Shown one piece after another: positions 62,851 through 64,000 of a stretch of DNA of 64,000 bases. The notes under the pieces were generated by a model. The model was not told the DNA's origin. It did no database searches and saw only the letters and a list, made by a program, of their open reading frames with translations. The stretch comes from Brassica napus (lineage: Eukaryota; Streptophyta; Magnoliopsida; Brassicales; Brassicaceae), in the NCBI RefSeq assembly GCF_020379485.1, contig NC_063450.1:45164681-45228680 (forward strand), written 5' to 3'. How positions within the stretch are numbered: position 1 is the stretch's first letter; the number at the start of each line of letters is the position of its first letter. The position numbers and the translations under genes were made by a program.

Positions 62851-63840
62851 AGAAGTGTATTGGAGTGTGATTATGCAGTAACGATAAAACCCTATCAAAT
62901 AATGGGAACTGGAGCTTGATCCGCATCCGAGTTTGATCTTTACTTTTTTTTATAAATTGTTTTTAAACAAATATTTTTAGGTTCTTGCGAACTTATCCAT
63001 GCTTAAGAATTCAACTCGAACTCTGTCCAGAAATTTATGATATTCGAATGGAGTTTCATTTTAAAACTAAAAAACCCGATATCCAAAAAATCAATTCATA
63101 CTTGAATGGGACATGGATGTCCATATGATTCTATAAACAAATAAAAAAAATTTTGTTAACCGTTTTGAATTCTTGTCACGAATAAATTAATTTAACCTGT
63201 AAAATTATTATGGTTAATAAGTAAAATAAGTGATGTCGAATTACTATAGTAAATACAATTAATGAAATAGTTAGGAAAACTGAAAATATAAAATGTGGTA
63301 GAATATTTAAAAATATTTAAATTATGTTTTATACTTTGTAATAAATGATGTCGAATTAATTAGAAAAGAAAATAAATTAAGTGATTAGAATTAGTTAAAA
63401 ATGAATAAAAATCTGTAAAGAAACTACTTAAAAATATGCAAATATTATTTTCTACTTTAATTTTGATAGGATAGATGTGGAGTTATATGTTGACAGATTA
63501 TTATATAGGGTAATTTTAAAAGTGAAATAACAAATGACAGTTTTATGGAATTTTTTTGATTAGTTTTATTCCTTGTAGTTTTTGTATTTCACTATGTTCT
63601 GCAACATTAAACATGATGGGCCAAAATATCAAGTTAGAAGTTTAGGTCTCAATTACGACAATAAGAAAAAAGACAAAGGACTAGTAAATAATTTTATTTT
63701 AAAATTAAAAAAAAACTGTAAAATAATTATGGCTCCACTTCTAAAAATGTTACACGTGTTAATATCCGAGAATATCTATATTTTCGAAGAAAAATCAAAA
63801 GGATGACTTTCCTCTTCAAAATTCAAAGCCCAGAGAAAAT
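62851..63840. other. AT-rich intergenic, nothing recognised
   Basis: No coding frame with family similarity; probably includes the promoter of the next plus-strand gene. Confidence 0.45.
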
Positions 63841-63875
63841 TTAAAAGGGTGGAACTTTTGTTTCTCCTCGGACGA

Positions 63876-63912
<37 letters not shown>

Positions 63913-64000
63913 TTTGATCGTCTCGAGGGATTGAGTTCGATCGTCTCAAATTTCTCTGAGGACTCTTAAAGGTTTAGATGATCGATTGCTCTTGTCAATT
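63841..64000 (+). promoter_or_regulatory. Probable 5' UTR of the next gene with TCG repeat
   Basis: Eleven TCG triplets (63878-63910) followed by TCTTTGATCG and a GATC-rich leader up to the window edge. Such trinucleotide tracts are common in 5' UTRs of Brassicaceae genes. No ATG-started frame is certain before the end of the window. Confidence 0.5.

Noticed and set aside
63582..63806. Small frame near the right edge
   Set aside because: AT-rich, Lys/Asn-rich, no family similarity and no splice or promoter context.

Overview
The window is a plant nuclear chromosome segment, almost certainly from a Brassicaceae genome of Brassica type. Genes are split by short AT-rich introns. Recognisable genes follow the order that I recall for Arabidopsis thaliana At5g61440-At5g61530: an ACHT5-like thioredoxin end, a P-loop 2-phosphoglycerate-kinase-like gene, SMC6B, a C2H2 zinc finger gene, PXY/TDR, a conserved tail-anchored-looking protein, ATG3 and STP3. 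The Arabidopsis comparison is from memory, not from a search. The large, well preserved transposons between genes suggest a TE-rich Brassica genome, perhaps a C genome; this last point is inference.

Layout. 1-384: 3' end of the thioredoxin gene. 593-2341: non-autonomous TIR element. 3051-3123: tRNA-Ala(AGC). 3530-5991: P-loop kinase-like gene (-). 6.2-8.6 kb: AT-rich DNA with a SINE and a possible decayed Helitron. 8598-17811: complete 9.2 kb CACTA (En/Spm) transposon with both genes readable and about 2.1 kb of telomere-like heptamer repeats. 18452-21831: SOC1/AGL42-71-72-type MADS-box gene (+) with a small element in intron 1. 22279-28810: SMC6 (-). 29180-31664: terpene synthase pseudogene (-). 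32202-33917: Harbinger-like element carrying fragments of three unrelated host genes. 34038-36670: SINE next to a truncated Athila-like retrotransposon (LTR, primer binding site, gag). 37060-38470: decayed uroporphyrinogen decarboxylase copy. 39599-40426: C2H2 zinc finger gene (+). 41908-45166: PXY/TDR receptor kinase (-). 46326-51843: four elements in a row (two hAT-like, one Helitron, one long-TIR MULE). 55553-56557: conserved protein (+). 56931-58731: ATG3 (-). 59363-61622: STP3-like sugar transporter (-). The last 150 bases look like the 5' UTR of a further gene.

The host genes are independent units, not an operon: redox control in the plastid, DNA repair and chromosome structure (SMC6), vascular stem-cell signalling (PXY), autophagy (ATG3), sugar uptake (STP3) and flowering-type transcription control (MADS).

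The most unusual material lies in the mobile DNA: the telomere-like array inside an apparently intact CACTA element; a gene-fragment-carrying element with TAA target duplication; a MULE whose long terminal repeats hold tRNA-like A and B boxes; and a short duplication in the PXY intron that doubles the 3' splice site. Two gene copies (terpene synthase and UROD) are broken by several independent lesions each. I found no CRISPR, prokaryotic or viral system.
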